Both the position numbers and the translations under genes were made by a program. The notes under the pieces are model-generated. The model searched no databases. It was not told the DNA's origin and saw only the letters and a list, made by a program, of their open reading frames with translations. DNA of 64,000 bases from Deltaproteobacteria bacterium (lineage in GTDB: Bacteria > Desulfobacterota > Desulfuromonadia > Desulfuromonadales > BM103). Shown here piece by piece: positions 63,550 through 64,000 of this stretch; position 1 is the first letter of the stretch, and each line of letters starts with the position of its first letter. Location: contig JAGXHM010000135.1 in assembly GCA_024636155.1 (NCBI GenBank), forward strand, positions 1-64,000. Reading direction: 5' to 3'.

Positions 63550-64000
63550 ATGCATATTGTTATAGTCGGGCTGAGTCACAAAACAGCGCCGGTTGAGATT
63601 CGCGAAAAACTCGCTTTTGCGCCAACAGCCATGGAGCAACCGCTACGGCAGATGCTTAAGTTGCCGTCAGTAGCCGAGGCTCTGATTGTTTCGACCTGCA
63701 ACCGGGTCGAACTCTGTGCAGTCACCAAGGATCCGGAAGCAGTCGTCTCTGAGCTACGCCTTTTTCTGGCTGAATATCACGAAGTTTCTCCTGAAGAGAT
63801 CAACGACAACCTCTACGAATACCAAGGTGAAGAGGCTATCCGCCACCTCTTCCGCGTCGCCTCAAGCCTCGATTCGATGGTCCTCGGCGAACCGCAGATC
63901 CTCGGCCAGATCAAAACTGCCTACGGCTATGCCGCCGAGTTCAAGACCGCAGGACTGATCCTCAACCGTTTTCTGCACAAAGCTTTTTCGGTTGCCAAAC
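63550..64000 (+). CDS. hemA: Glutamyl-tRNA reductase HemA (partial)
   Basis: Cut by the window end; 150 codons are visible. [20 protein letters not shown], the catalytic cysteine in [10 protein letters not shown] and [18 protein letters not shown] identify glutamyl-tRNA reductase, the first enzyme of C5-pathway haem synthesis. GAGAGGAG lies 12 bases before the ATG. It is 24 bases after ccsB, likely the same transcript. Confidence 0.96.
   Translation, partial: MHIVIVGLSHKTAPVEIREKLAFAPTAMEQPLRQMLKLPSVAEALIVSTCNRVELCAVTKDPEAVVSELRLFLAEYHEVSPEEINDNLYEYQGEEAIRHLFRVASSLDSMVLGEPQILGQIKTAYGYAAEFKTAGLILNRFLHKAFSVAK

Overview
The window looks like a chromosome segment of a Gram-negative, respiratory deltaproteobacterium, most likely Desulfuromonadales or Geobacter-like. 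This is inference from gene content: a LutBA fusion with LutC, GlcD/GlcF, a TRAP carrier, a ccsB-hemA pair, a sigma-54 activator with a -24/-12 promoter, and outer-membrane efflux genes. No rRNA, complete tRNA or CRISPR array was seen. Density is high, with many 4-8 bp gene overlaps, and small noncoding palindromes recur between genes.

Left part (1-2.7 kb): a gene cut by the window edge (possible nitrilase-like fold), a non-coding element with 22-bp terminal inverted repeats (1071-1259) whose right end supplies the stop codon of a small acidic protein gene, an ArgO/LysE exporter and a fragment of a Rossmann-type NAD-binding gene. From 2.7 to 13.6 kb is the most unusual block: two adjacent cassettes of circularly permuted ATP-grasp, alpha-E and transglutaminase-like proteins, one with a fused ATP-grasp/alpha-E protein plus a 1,108-residue transglutaminase-DUF2126 protein, the other split into three genes. 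A 5'-truncated M14/AstE-like gene follows. A further permuted ATP-grasp-like protein lies at 18.7-19.8 kb. Such gene sets have been predicted to make or modify peptides; their product is unknown.

Between are plsY, mltG and a pseudo-receiver/J-like/TPR protein. From 20 to 41.8 kb the theme is organic-acid use: LutBA-LutC, a sigma-54 activator with a CoA-transferase/3-hydroxybutyrate dehydrogenase operon, a TRAP carrier operon ending in GlcD (frameshifted) and GlcF, a branched-chain amino acid-type ABC operon, a 3-hydroxyacyl-CoA dehydrogenase and a FadR/LldR-type GntR regulator. Near-identical TGGT-N3-ACCA palindromes before lutC, before the TRAP operon and before the GntR gene suggest one regulon.

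The right part holds two two-component systems, ppsR, prmA-rsmE-zinc ribbon, a TetR-controlled RND efflux operon, an ETHE1-like hydrolase with a small unknown partner, a tautomerase, dapF, a HAD hydrolase-nfo-dtd-yjgA run, trxA, a SIS protein, ccsB and the start of hemA. ORFs antisense to these genes were treated as shadows.
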